From: Salvator merianae
Lineage: Eukaryota > Chordata > Lepidosauria > Squamata > Teiidae
Length of the DNA: 64,000 nt
Direction of reading: 5' to 3'
Assembly (NCBI GenBank): GCA_003586115.2
Contig: QVOM02000034.1
Coordinates: forward strand, 19,574,684-19,638,683
Part shown: positions 54,141-64,000 of the stretch, in pieces
Position numbering within the stretch: the first letter of the stretch is position 1
Layout: each line of letters starts with the position of its first letter
Notes under the pieces: generated by a model
What the model was told of the DNA's origin: nothing
The model's input: only the letters and a program-made list of their open reading frames with translations
Databases searched by the model: none
Made by a program: the position numbers and the translations under genes

Positions 54141-55735
54141 ATACTCTTGACTGGCCTTTGCTACAGGGGGAATGTTGAAACCTTTAGTAGGTGGACGTAC
54201 AGTATGCCCATTGTCATTGATAGACCATTTTCTGGCAAGGTTTGGGCCTACAGTGGCTGTCCCTTACTGCAGGGGTGAAGGACCTATTGAGATGGTCCAC
54301 TCTTGGAGAATTATGGAATCAGACAGATTCCTGAATGTTCTGGGAGAATTTCTTGTTAACATGGTTGGCGCCATCTGCCATTGCTGTAGTATTTGTCTGG
54401 AAAGTGAGATGAGTAGAACCACTGACACGATACTCAAAATGTCCTTGGTGGACCTGCAGAGCTCATAAGACCCTGTGGTATAGTGGGGAACTACTTGTGA
54501 TGAAGTGGGAGAGTTGACAGCTGGAGTGGAAGTATGAATCTGACTAAACACAAGTAAGAGTGCATAATCGCACCTACCACATGGCAGCACAAGTGGCAAA
54601 ACTATATTTCTCAGCCGCCATTGTGTCCTCAAGTAGCCATCCAACAGAACTTTTTTGGGTAGTTAGAGGGTTGTTGTCATCTGGCTATATAGAATCATCT
54701 GTATCACCTTTGGAAACTTGCTGTGATAAATTTACAAGGCACTTTCAGAACAAAGTTGTTCTAATATCCATGGGATTGGGTGATAGTTCTTTGGAGATGT
54801 CCATGGCACTATCTGGTCCCTTGTATTTGATCAGTTTCAGTTGGTGCAGTCTGGGGTTATAAATAAGATGCTTCAAGTGGTAAAGCCAACCACTTGGCTC
54901 CTTGATCTTTGCCCTTTGTGACTAATAAAACTAGCTGAGGGAGATTGGCTGGGTTGATTCAGGGAATGATAAATGCTTTACTGCAATGGGGTGGTGATGA
55001 TGGCAGCAGTTAAAGAAGCTGTGGCTCATGTCCTTTTTAAGAAGCCTTCCCTGAATCCAGAAGTAGTGAACAACTATTGCTCAGTGCAGTGGCCAATATC
55101 CCCTTCCTGGGTAAGGTATTGGAGAGAGTGGTGGCTATTCAGCTACAGGCTTGCCTTGACAAAATGGACTATCTAGACCCATTTCAATCTGGCTTCAGGC
55201 CTGATCATGGTATTGAGACTGTCCTGGTCACCCCAGTGGGGAGAGGGTTATGTAACCCTGTTGATTTTTCTTTATGTCAGTGGCTTTTGATACCATTGAC
55301 TGGAGTGACTTCAGAGATTGGGAACTGGAGACAGATGTTCTGCTTCTATCTCTGAGAAAGTCCAGAAAAGCTATGGGGACATTTGTTCAGTTCCCTGAGA
55401 GCTTACCTGTGGAATTCCCAGGGGTCTGTTCTGTCCCGTATGTTTTTTAATAACCACATGAAGCCACTGGGAGAGGTCAACCAGAGATATGAAGTGCAAA
55501 TGCCACTAGTATGCTGATGACACCCAACTCTTATCTCTCCTTTCTGTCTGCATCAGGAAAGGCAATTTGGTCCCTTAATAATTGCTTGGAGGCAGTAATG
55601 GGCTAGTTAAGGATCAATAAATTGAAACCAAATCCACACAAGACAGAGGTGTTGTGCATCATGGGGTTCTGAGTCCAAGAAATTAGTGGATTACCTAATT
55701 CTGGATGCAGCTGTTTTACCCCAGAAATAAAAACA
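54141..55735 (+). pseudogene. L2 LINE ORF2 remainder (endonuclease end and RT)
   Basis: Decayed in all frames. Recognisable pieces: VVNNYCSVQWP and NIPFLGKVLERVVAIQLQA (about 55065-55150), LDPFQSGFRPDHGIETVLV, then the AFDTIDW-like region, VEFPGVCSV (from GVPQGSVL), ADD at 55513-55521 in TMLMTPNS-like DNA, and INKLKPNPHKTEV. Order and spacing fit an L2-clade RT. No function expected. Confidence 0.75.
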
Positions 55736-55754
55736 TTATGCTCCGCAGCTGCAC

Positions 55755-56043
55755 CAGGAGCAGCTGAACTGCTCCTGGTACGCAGCATTTGCACCTACTT
55801 CCTGGTGTAAATACTGCAGGCTACAGTACAGTGCGGCTGCGGCTACGCAGTTGTGTGACAAGTCCTTTGTTGCCATGGCAGCAGCTGTCATGGCAGGGCA
55901 GCCAGCATTCGTACTGCAAGTGCTGGAAGCTTGTTTCTCGGTTGTTCCAGCCCTCGCAGTGTTGATGGCTACTGCACTTTGTGGACTGTTCCACCTTGGA
56001 CTGTTTGAATTCAAACATTCCAAGGTGGAAAGTGCAAAAAAGC
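55755..56043. mobile_element. family Z repeat with end palindrome
   Basis: Shares with 61480-61805: ACTGCAGGCTACAGTACAGTG-like, GCCATGGCAGCAGCTG, GTGCTGGAAGC, TTGTTCCAGCCCTCGCAGTG, GATGGCTACTGCACTTTGTGGAC and a right-end palindrome. Here the palindrome is CCACCTTGGACTGTTTGAAT and its complement at 55990-56027 (38 bp, one mismatched pair). Confidence 0.6.
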
Positions 56044-56044
56044 C

Positions 56045-56428
56045 TTATGAAGCTGATGGGCAGGAGAGTTAGGCCGAACAAGGGGAAGTATTTTTTTACC
56101 CAGAGAGTCACTGATCTATGGAATTTACTATCAGAAGAGGCGGTGACAACAACCAGTCTGGATTGCTTTAAGAAAGGATTAGACAAATTCATGAAAGTAA
56201 TGGTTGCTAGAATGAATGCCTAGGTATTACCTCCAGTTGGAGAGACAGGGAGGATGTCTCCAAAAGCCATTAGCAGGGAGTCGATAGCAGGTGAAGGTTT
56301 TGCCTTTGTCTTCTGCTTGGGAATTCCCAGAAGCAATTAGTGGGCCTCGGTGTGAGATAGGATGCTGGACTAGATGGCCTATGGTCTGATTCAGCTGGAC
56401 TCTTCTTATGTTCTTGTGTTCAAATGTA
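56045..56428 (+). mobile_element. CR1-clade (L3-like) LINE 3' end with ORF2 C-terminus
   Basis: The frame to 56223 reads RRVRPNKGKYFFTQRVTDLW and NLLSEEAVTTTSLDCFKKGL then DKFMKVMVARMNA and stop, the C-terminus of a CR1-clade ORF2. The 3' UTR follows (GTGAAGGTTTTGCC, GATGCTGGACTAGATGG, TCTTCTTATGTTCTTGTG). It is the longest copy here of the tail found at 5914, 16030, 16465, 23260 and 50640. Confidence 0.8.
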
Positions 56429-56875
56429 AGCAACTGCTAAAACAGAAACGTGTAATAAAGGTAAATACACTCTCAAGTGGAGCTCAGTTCCTGGTGACTA
56501 CAAGCAGACATCTCTGCAATCTTCTTGGCACCACACAAAAGTAGATTTCCACAGACTTTTTTCCAGGAAAACATCAATGCTGGAAGTGAACTTCTGTATG
56601 CATAGCAAATACTTTACCACTGAGCTACAGTGACTTTTAGTAGAAAAGTATACAAACCAGGAAACCATCTGTGGTATCTGATTGTGTGATATTTATTCTC
56701 AACCTACCCAACCCCCATATTGAGGCTTATATGGACATTACTGACTTTCCGGGGCAACTATGGTTGACCAATAGTCTCTCAGAGAATAGTAGTATTGCTA
56801 ATATGAAATCTGCTCCGCTTTGTCTTGGTCTCTCCAAGTATGTCTGTTGGGTAAGTCCATCAGCTTAGAGTCTAA
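56429..56875. other. unannotated sequence
   Basis: No recognised repeat. The stretch near 56590-56640 (GCATAGCAAATACTTTACCACTGAGCTACAG) recalls a minus-strand tRNA-SINE head. Confidence 0.35.
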
Positions 56876-57363
56876 AAGCCTTTCCACACTTACTTGCAGT
56901 GCTTTGGGATGGGAACAAGCAACCCACCCCAAGCAGGAATATGTTGCCACTGAAGTGGGACAGAGTCATCCATATTTGGATGGCCTGTCCTGCTCCACTG
57001 CCTCTGGAGAGGCCTTGGAGCTTTTGTTCCCAGCCTTTGGCCAGGCTGTTTTTGAGGTAGACCCACTTCTGGTATTGCTTCCTGCAGCACGGCCAAAATG
57101 GGTCTTCTATGGTATATTGAACCATGGGGGTATGCCATCTGCATGCCTCCGTGGTCTGGTATACTGGTACTGATCTGTTTGTAGACTTTGATATAGAGGT
57201 CTAAGCTATATTGCACAAGGGCGCCATTTTGGTTACCCTGACCCAGTCCATGCTGCTGGACAAAGCATGGCTGTGGGTTAGGACTTGCAGTAGTCTGCAG
57301 TAGCGCACAACAGACTCTTTTTCTGGGCTTTATCCCAGAACAAGCCCCAGTGCAGAAAGGGTA
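56876..57363. mobile_element. family Y-like TIR element, ~490 bp
   Basis: Left AAGCCTTTCCACACTTACTT, right AAGCCCCAGTGCAGAAAGGG. Interior parallels 44566-44955 and more weakly 36792-37283 (GTCTGGTATACTGG, GTAGACTTTGATATAGAGGT, CCATTTTGG). Confidence 0.6.
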
Positions 57364-57489
57364 AAAGTTGAGGTGCTAAGCATCATAAGAACTGCAGTCC
57401 AGAAACAAATCAAGTCAAAAGTGTCCTATTTTTCGTTGCACTTGCTGCTATTCTAACATAATGTGAAAGTATGCATGGAATGCATGTAT

Positions 57490-57870
57490 ATATGTATGTT
57501 TCTATCCTGCCCTATACCCTGAAGTCTGACAATGGGTTACACTAAAATCCATAGAGTTAAAATTCAGTTAATTTAAAAGCACAAGTAACAGTGTCTGAAA
57601 GGGGAGGGCAAGCAACTTCTTCAGCCAAAATATCAGTGATGTTAAGCCAAAGGCTAGAGTAAAGAAATGTGTCTTTACTGAACATCTGAATACATATCAT
57701 AATGGGGTTGGACGCATCATTCCACAACAGGGGTTTGCCACAGAGACAGCAATGTGCCATGCCCTCACAACCCTCTCCTGCAGATCATAGCTGATGGCAC
57801 ATCTATAAAGGAGGAACTGCCCCTTTAGATATTTGAGGCCCAAGTTGTTAAGGGCTTTGTAAGTCAATAT
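57490..57870 (-). repeat. repeat with L2-like 3' tail, minus
   Basis: TATCCTGCCCTATACCCTGA, AGTGTCTGAAAGGGGAGGGC, AAAGAAATGTGTCTTTACTG, GGACGCATCATTCCACAACA: same body as 49111-50110. Confidence 0.55.
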
Positions 57871-58047
57871 CAGGACCTTTCTGCATGAGACCTTAATATG
57901 GATTAAGGGCCTGTGTAGACAGAGCATGATCTCGATCAGGGAGGCTGTGATCAGGATTACTGATAGATCCCTTTAATTGGGTCTAGCAGCAAGATCAGTG
58001 ATCTGATCCAGAACATGGGAAGCATGAAGAAGGCATGTGTCTTTTGC

Positions 58048-58173
58048 AGTAGCAGCCCGTGGCTTTAAGGGTGGGTGTTCGTAACTGGCGGAAAGCGTGT
58101 GCTCACTGTTTGTGGGGCCTTGGGGCCTTTGTAATGTGACAGTACAGAGGCCCTGCGAACAGTGAGCACATGC
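58048..58173. mobile_element. palindromic hAT MITE, right end lost
   Basis: CAGTAGCAGCCCGTGGCTTT, AAGGGTGGGTGTTCGTAAC as in 44990. GTGTGCTCACTGTTTGTGGG pairs with CGAACAGTGAGCACATGC. The terminal right arm is absent; the 11112-type half element follows. Confidence 0.6.
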
Positions 58174-58184
58174 TCACTAGCATG

Positions 58185-58245
58185 TGGCTAGCAGGTCCTT
58201 ATTCTAGGATATAGTCCAGAATAAAGCCAAGTGCAGAAAGGGCCA
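58185..58245. mobile_element. half copy of the 11112 hairpin MITE
   Basis: GCAGGTCCTTATTCTAGGAT, ATAGTCCAGAATAAAGCC, AAGTGCAGAAAGGGCC. Confidence 0.6.
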
Positions 58246-58651
58246 TAGATCAAGACTCTAGTTCAAAGCCTCCCTTTGATTTTGCCAAACTGAAACACAA
58301 TTTGCAGAGATCAAAGGTAGGGTAAAAACCCTTCTTCTATTATAGGTTGTCACTTCTGGTACCTAGTTGCAGTTTCTTATAGGAGGAAAAAAGCCAAGAT
58401 GAAAAGATAGACTTTTTTTTTTTCCTGGGCCAGACAAAACCTATGTTCTTCCATGTGGTGATAATTAGTGAGCAGAAACTCCAATACTTTGGTTACAGGA
58501 TGTGAGCAGAATAAGAACTAGAGAACATGAGTATAATTGACAAGCTTGAGAGGTAGACAGCAATGGACAAGGTAGATGGGTAGAATCAAAATGACTACTA
58601 GAATGTCCTTGACAGAATGGCTATGAGAAATTGCTAAAGACATGCCAAATG

Positions 58652-58742
58652 GAGGGGAAGGAGGAGAAGAAGGAGGAGGAGGAGGAGGAGAAGAAAGAGA
58701 AAGAGGACGAGGAGGAAAAAGAGGACGAGGAGGACAAGGGGG
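58652..58742 (+). repeat. purine-rich (GGAGGA/GAGGAC)n tract
   Basis: Ninety bases almost free of pyrimidines on the plus strand. The acidic/basic open frames here result from this composition. Confidence 0.85.
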
Positions 58743-61475
58743 TGAGAAAATCCTGCCTGTTGATTACACTAGTTTGGCAGTTAATATGGCTATTAGAAAA
58801 GGATGGACTCCAGTGCCGGAAATCCCACCTGCATTTCTGGAGACTTTTTTTGCAGCTGAAGTCTGCAGAAGGTCAAATACTCCTGATTGCTGTCTGCCAG
58901 GAAAGAACAGAGGTTGGGCAGAAGGCGACCCTTTTACACTGTCTGAATTCAGCTTAGAAAAGGCAATCACAACCTCATATTGTAGCATCTGAAGCAAGGA
59001 TCATTATGTTCAATATTACTGACAAATGGACATTACTGAAAGATCTATAATTTTTTTGAAAGTACCAACCAACCTAGTAAATCTTTATTACATTTTTTAA
59101 AAAGTGTTCTTATGATACCAATTTGTTTTTTGTTGTATCTTGATCTCTTGGTATTCCAGCCTTAAGCACTATTGATGTTTCTAGTGGCTTTGTTATCCTT
59201 CTGTAAGCAAGTAAATTACTTGTTATGAGAAGCAAGAGTGATTGCTCTTTTAATTAATGCAGGTTTTTTTAAAGATAAAAAGAAGAAGTATGTTCAACAT
59301 TACTTACTGATATCTGTCTTCAGATAATAGAGATTTGGTGTCATCCTTTCATCCAAAATTACCTAATTTGTGCTACAGTTTTCTACTGGGTTAGTTACAG
59401 CATGATTCTGTGGTCCTTTCTGGATGTACCTGTCAGTGGTCCAGATCAGTGGGTCTGGATTAGCCTCCCTTAACCTGGATCTTACTCTGTCTCATGCAAA
59501 CAAGCAAACCTATGCGGAGTATGACTTCATAGATCTGCACTAAGTACAGATCTATGTGACCGAGAAGTGAACTAAATGACCCTTAATACAGATTAAGGGT
59601 GTGTGCAGAAAGGCCCACAGGTTAAGTTAATCATCAAAGGGTTTTGCTCCTTCTCTTTCTTCTCCCATGCTGGCCGCCCGTATGTCTACTGAACCTAACT
59701 TATTATAGTGCTTTGGCCTTTTTTACAGAAAATATCTTCATTAAGGCCATGGTTACACCTTAACTATAAAGCTGCTTCACCCCTTCTTGTGCTCTCAGAG
59801 TCCACACCCCAAAATCTGTTTCTGTACCTTTTGTGGACTATTGTGCCAGGAGAAGGACTATTCTTTAACCAGATTTTCTCAGCACTCAGGGTGCTTCACC
59901 TCATTAGTTCATTTTCATTTTTTAAGGTGTGATCAAAAGAAGGCTATTTGGGACGGGCAAAGGAATGATTCTGTTTCCCTCTTGCCCGATGCCAGATCTT
60001 GTGAGTGTTCTAGAGGGGTGGGGCCATTGTTCCCCTACCCACTTGCAGTTCCCCCTCCTTGCCCCAGCCCTCTGTTCTTCCTTTTGCCTTCCTCCCCATC
60101 AAGCCTCCATTTTGTGTAATTTTGTGAAGTAAGAAAAGCACAGATGTGGAGATAGGGAGCTCCCCTCCTGCAACACTGTTGCCTCGTCCTTGAGCAAGGT
60201 TGAAAACTACGACATTTCTGTCTGTCCCCCTCTCTTCCTCACCCACCTGTCTCTACCTTTAATCCTGCTTTTCGCCTCCCCTTCCCACCCTGATTTCAAG
60301 ATTCCCGAAGTGGTCTCCCACCAAGACAGGCAACTAAGGGAGGGTAAATAAATTTGATGGAGATTGATTGGTTGATAACTGTGAGCAATCGCATCTCTCC
60401 CAATGTTGGGGCAATGGGAAGAGACAGGGGTCTCCAATGTCCGCACTGCTGCTGCCCCCGTTACAAGGCTGCTTTCCCTCCACTCTTTGCTCTGATTTGA
60501 ACAAATCTCTTCTGGAAGAGACACCTCTCCAATTTCTTTAATCCCACCCACCCACAGACACACCAGACTTTCCCCTAATTTAACCCTGGAAGGGGGAGGA
60601 AAGAGAAGGCTCCCTTTTTGTTGTTGGTGTCCTGGGGACTTTCTCACGGCCAGAGCAGACTCACAGGGAACCATGCAGCCCTCTATCTATCACATGTTAA
60701 AGCACGCACTGGTGTTGCCATCCTCACAAAGAAGCCCAGAACTCACACAGGTGTAAAAGTAAGCACTCACTACTACTAGGAGTTCCCTCAACCCACCCCC
60801 TCCTGCCTATAATGGAGGTTCTTTCTCTCCCAAAGTCCAGGTCCACTGATAATGGGGACAGGCACATTCATTCTTTAGATTTTCCAAGCTAGCAGGGAGC
60901 ACACCACCCCCTGGTGTTGCTGCTCTTCGTTCTTTCTGTTCTTACCAGCTTTGTTGTCATTTCTCAGGAAGCCAGCAATGACAGATGCAGTGAGAAACAA
61001 GAGACTCTTCCGTTTGTCTTCCTCTTTCCTTCTCCCTTTATGTAAATTGGACCTGGAAGAAGAAGACAAATGAATTTGCAAAGATATCTTTCTCAGTCTC
61101 CCAGATCTAGGGCATGGATGGGGAACCAGTGTCCTTCTAGATTCTACGAGGCTACAGATCCCATCATTTGTGACCACTGCTTAGTGGCAGGCTAAGAACA
61201 AGGCCACATATAAGCCATCCTGGACCTAAATTCCTACTCTCTTTATCCCACCTCACCAAAACAGAGGTGAGACTGTGAGCAAAGCAAACTGTTTGCTTAT
61301 GTTCTGTCAGTGAGCATCCTTGTAAATCTGGTTGTTTACTGGGAGAGCAATCTGTGGGACTATATGGGCCAGAGGTCTGATCCGTTGGGCATATTCATGT
61401 TCTTAATTTCAAATGACTGGGAATGAAGCTTCATGTGTAATAAAGAACAAAGCCCATATAAAGCAATAGAAAACT
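58743..61475. other. mostly unannotated
   Basis: No gene supported. CCTTAATACAGATTAAGGGT then GTGTGCAGAAAGGCCC at about 59580-59617 is another right end of the GGGCCTTTYYGCAC class. A pyrimidine-rich stretch lies at about 60030-60100. Confidence 0.35.
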
Positions 61476-61479
61476 GCAT

Positions 61480-61805
61480 CCAGATGCTTCTTAGCACAGT
61501 GTAGAGGTCCTAGTGATTGGGAGTGTCTGCAGACACGCCCAATCGCTACTAGCTGTGGACAACAAAATTGGTGCAAATGCTGCAGGCTGCACTGTGCCAT
61601 GCCCCCAGTAGCCATGTCAGCAGCTGGACATTTCCAAGACCGCTGTCATGGTGGGTGGCCAGGTATTCACACTGTGAATGCTGGAAGCCCAGTTTGGAGC
61701 TGTTCCAGTCCTTGCAGTGCAGATGACCACTGCACCACAGGGACTGTTTCACCTTATAATGGGATAATTATCTCATTCTAAGGTGAAAACTTCAAAAAGG
61801 TCCCT
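61480..61805. mobile_element. family Z repeat, second copy
   Basis: AATGCTGCAGGCTGCACTGT, GCCATGTCAGCAGCTGGAC, GAATGCTGGAAGCCCAG, CTGTTCCAGTCCTTGCAGTG match 55755-56043. Its right-end palindrome CACCTTATAATGGGATAATT...AAGGTG at about 61750-61785 has the same outer CACCTT/AAGGTG but a different inner sequence. Confidence 0.6.
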
Positions 61806-61977
61806 AATGTGCATCAAGTGTGTGTAAGTATTTACTTGTATGCATACCTTCACTCTCTTGCATTCCTGTTTGTTCTTTTTTTCTCCCACATAGAATTACA
61901 GTTCTCATGGCTAAGTTCTCAAGCAGAGTGGTCCCCAATGTGTCATCTATATTGGTTGAATGTCTACATCATTGGAA

Positions 61978-62080
61978 GTGATGTACTTCAGTGGCAGAGC
62001 AGATGCTTTGCATATAAAAAATCCCAGGTTCTTGTATTTCCTGCTAGAGGAATCCAGAAAAGCACAGATGATCCTTCACC
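61978..62080 (+). mobile_element. tRNA-derived SINE head, plus, truncated
   Basis: GTGATGTACTTCAGTGGCAG, AGCAGATGCTTTGCATATAA, CCCAGGTTCTTG, as in the head at 10812. Tail missing. Confidence 0.55.
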
Positions 62081-62540
62081 AACTAAATACAGTTTTGCCT
62101 CTTAAAGCAATATAATCATACATCATTGTCTTTAATCTTTATCCAAGTTTACCTTTTGTGATTTTATATCATATGCCACCTTAGGTGTGGGTATGTGTAT
62201 GCATAAACACGCATGTCTGCAAACACACCTTCCTATCTTCATTTGTTAAATGCACATTTGTGGATAATAATACTGCAAGTCAGCAATATACCGTAGGCAG
62301 CTGCTTATCTCAAGCAATACATCCATCTTAAGAAGCAAATTCAAAAGACAGCATGGAAATCCAAGCATTTTGAGTGGATTTCCAACATAGTGGGGGGCAG
62401 GAGTACCTGGGATATCAAGAAGTTGTAGCTCAGTAATATCAGGAGGGTTGTTGTTTTGTCAACCACATAACGGAGGAAAGACATCCACTTACCATTTGAT
62501 ATCTGTGATCTCTGCCTAATTTATTACCCTGCCCCACTGT
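62081..62540. other. unannotated sequence
   Basis: No recognised feature. Confidence 0.35.
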
Positions 62541-62545
62541 GATAC

Positions 62546-62914
62546 TGTGCCAGATCCAGGGCAGAAATAAAGGACTCGTTTGATGAAAAAACATATCTTT
62601 TATTAAGGAGGACTCACCGTTGGAACATAAAATTGCAAAAGCAACTCTCTTCCCAAGACTTCCTCAGATATAACCCAAGTCCCTCCCTCTCCCTTTGGAT
62701 CAAAGCATCCCGATGTACGCCTTATCTCTTAGCAAAACATCACATAGTCATGCGGCGTCCTTGAAGTGCATGCCATAAAACACTAGCAGGAGCAGGAGAC
62801 ATCTCAACCTTGTTTTAAACATCCCCACAGCTCCCCTTCCCTCCTGCTCCTACACAGCATGCACAACTACAATGGCTACTCATTGGTTACATAGGAAAAT
62901 ATGAAGCAATACAG
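62546..62914 (-). mobile_element. probable solo LTR, minus
   Basis: Flanked by GATAC at 62541-62545 and 62915-62919 (5-bp TSD, usual for LTR elements). On the plus strand it starts TGTGCCAG and ends CAATACAG, close to the TG...CA rule with one extra G. On the minus strand an AATAAA (62599-62604) lies about 50 bp from the end, as in R/U5. Length 369 bp. No internal genes lie next to it, so it would be a solo LTR, ERV or other LTR family not identified. Confidence 0.5.
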
Positions 62915-62919
62915 GATAC

Positions 62920-64000
62920 GAGCATGCTGGGAGAATAACATGGCAAAAAGGAAACTGACACATCAGCTGTGGCTGTATTGTGGCTGAGCAGGCATTCATG
63001 AAGAAGGGACTTGATGCTCAAAAATGGTACAACTTTTTCAAAAGTCATGGTTTAAACTCTGCAAACTGTTCCCATCGTCTTCCAGATCTAGATTCCCAAA
63101 GGCGTCTCCATTTGGCTCCAATCATGATTTGCAGAAGTGGAAATGCACCCAAATGATAAATACTCATTGCTTTGGAGGCTGAAGCAATGCCAGCAGTGCT
63201 GCTGTGAAGCCAAATAGCTGGTCAAACTAATCAGCCCAGGTCCAGTTACATGAAGAACCTAAATTCTATTGGCACGGTGTACTGGCAGTTTAGCACCAAT
63301 TAGCGTGTTAAAATTCACTTACTCTCTAAGCCAATTTACTTGCCACTTGAAGTAATTAGCTCCATCTGTCTGAGTGAAGTGTTGGATGTGAGCTTGGATT
63401 TAGAGAGGAGGGGGGAAAAGTCACGATAACAGTTTGTGGATGCCCTGCTTGCAAGAGCCAATGTCACCAGCACTTCATGAAAAGAAACACTCAGGAAATT
63501 CTCCAGACACCCTAACATCTATTACAAGTTCCATCAAAGTACATAATTAGTATTGTGGCCCAGAGAGCTAAACACAGCACTGGGAATCAGAAATTTGTCA
63601 GGCTTAATCCCGACCTGACATTCTATTCCCTCAAGTTGAAATTTTCTTGATGCTTCAGGCCTAAAATTACGACCAGGTTTTGTCTTTGAGGTTCCACAAA
63701 GAAATGAAGAATGAATGTTCTTATATAGCTCCATCAACACTAAACCCCTCTTAACTTCTGTGATGTCAGAATGGATTCTGAGACATTCACCACAGGACCA
63801 AAACCAATAGGAGGTCCAAGATTGATCTCCTGACAGACTTAAAAAACACACAAAAAAAGTGTTGAAATGTAACCTCACAGAGGACTGCCAGAGTCTGAAA
63901 GCCAGTGAGCAAGGGATGAACGAGAGATGTTTAACTCTTTCCTGTCCAGGTTATTTTCCAGTCAAAATATCTTTCTAATCCCAGTTTCTGTTTGTTTAGC
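62920..64000. other. unannotated right end
   Basis: No repeat or gene that I can support. Open frames of 60 and 114 codons on the minus strand have no known motif. Confidence 0.4.

Noticed and set aside
58631..58992. Glu/Lys- and Gly-rich plus frames
   Set aside because: Caused by the purine-rich simple tract at 58652-58742; the downstream parts in the two frames show no conserved motif.

Overview
This is a vertebrate genomic window, most likely from a squamate reptile (lizard or snake). It carries a BovB/RTE LINE tail, CR1-clade and L2-clade LINEs, tRNA-derived SINEs with a Sauria/BovB-like tail, MIR/CORE-like SINEs and very many hairpin DNA transposons. It has no prokaryotic gene organisation: nearly all open frames are short chance frames or decayed transposon code. 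The species cannot be named from the sequence alone.

The only host-gene signals are near the left end. A CpG island (about 1430-2560) contains a candidate first exon that ends at a strong splice donor (GT at 2336). Between 17061 and 17314 lies a well-formed candidate second exon: polypyrimidine tract plus AG acceptor, an ATG at 17230, 28 codons reading as a secretory signal peptide, and a strong GTGAGT donor in phase 1. I infer one plus-strand gene for a secreted or membrane protein, with a 5' UTR exon, a ~14.7 kb intron and a signal-peptide exon. The rest of the window would then be intron 2 or intergenic. I do not recognise the gene.

The rest is repeats. Left part (1-29 kb): old L2/MIR-like fragments, an L2 LINE split by a SINE (8.4-9.6 kb), a hairpin element, (GAA)n tract and SINE in a row (11.1-11.7 kb), a long inverted repeat (13.8-14.2 kb), several hairpin MITEs, and a hAT MITE with a perfect 8-bp target-site duplication (TSD) at 22.07 kb. 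Centre (29-33 kb): a 5'-truncated CR1 LINE with an intact 629-codon reverse-transcriptase frame, inserted in an older terminal-inverted-repeat element, then a GC-rich element with perfect termini (32.85-33.42 kb). Right part (36-64 kb): several 0.2-0.5 kb terminal-inverted-repeat elements, a 1.28-kb hAT element made largely of a tandem array of palindromes and nested in another MITE (42.05-43.47 kb), a BovB tail (46.4-46.8 kb), a GC-rich 717-bp hAT element with a perfect TSD (49.3-50.0 kb), an L2 copy split by a palindromic hAT MITE (53.4-55.7 kb), an L3-like CR1 tail (56.05-56.43 kb) and a probable solo LTR (62.5-62.9 kb).

The most distinctive feature is this set of palindromic DNA transposons. 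Several unrelated interiors share the same end sequences (for example GGGCCTTTTCGCACT), which suggests a few transposases mobilised many non-autonomous families. Two hAT end types, CAGYGGYGGCC and TAGGGRTGTGC, can be delimited to the base by their TSDs. I found no complete transposase gene, CRISPR, rRNA gene or functional tRNA gene.
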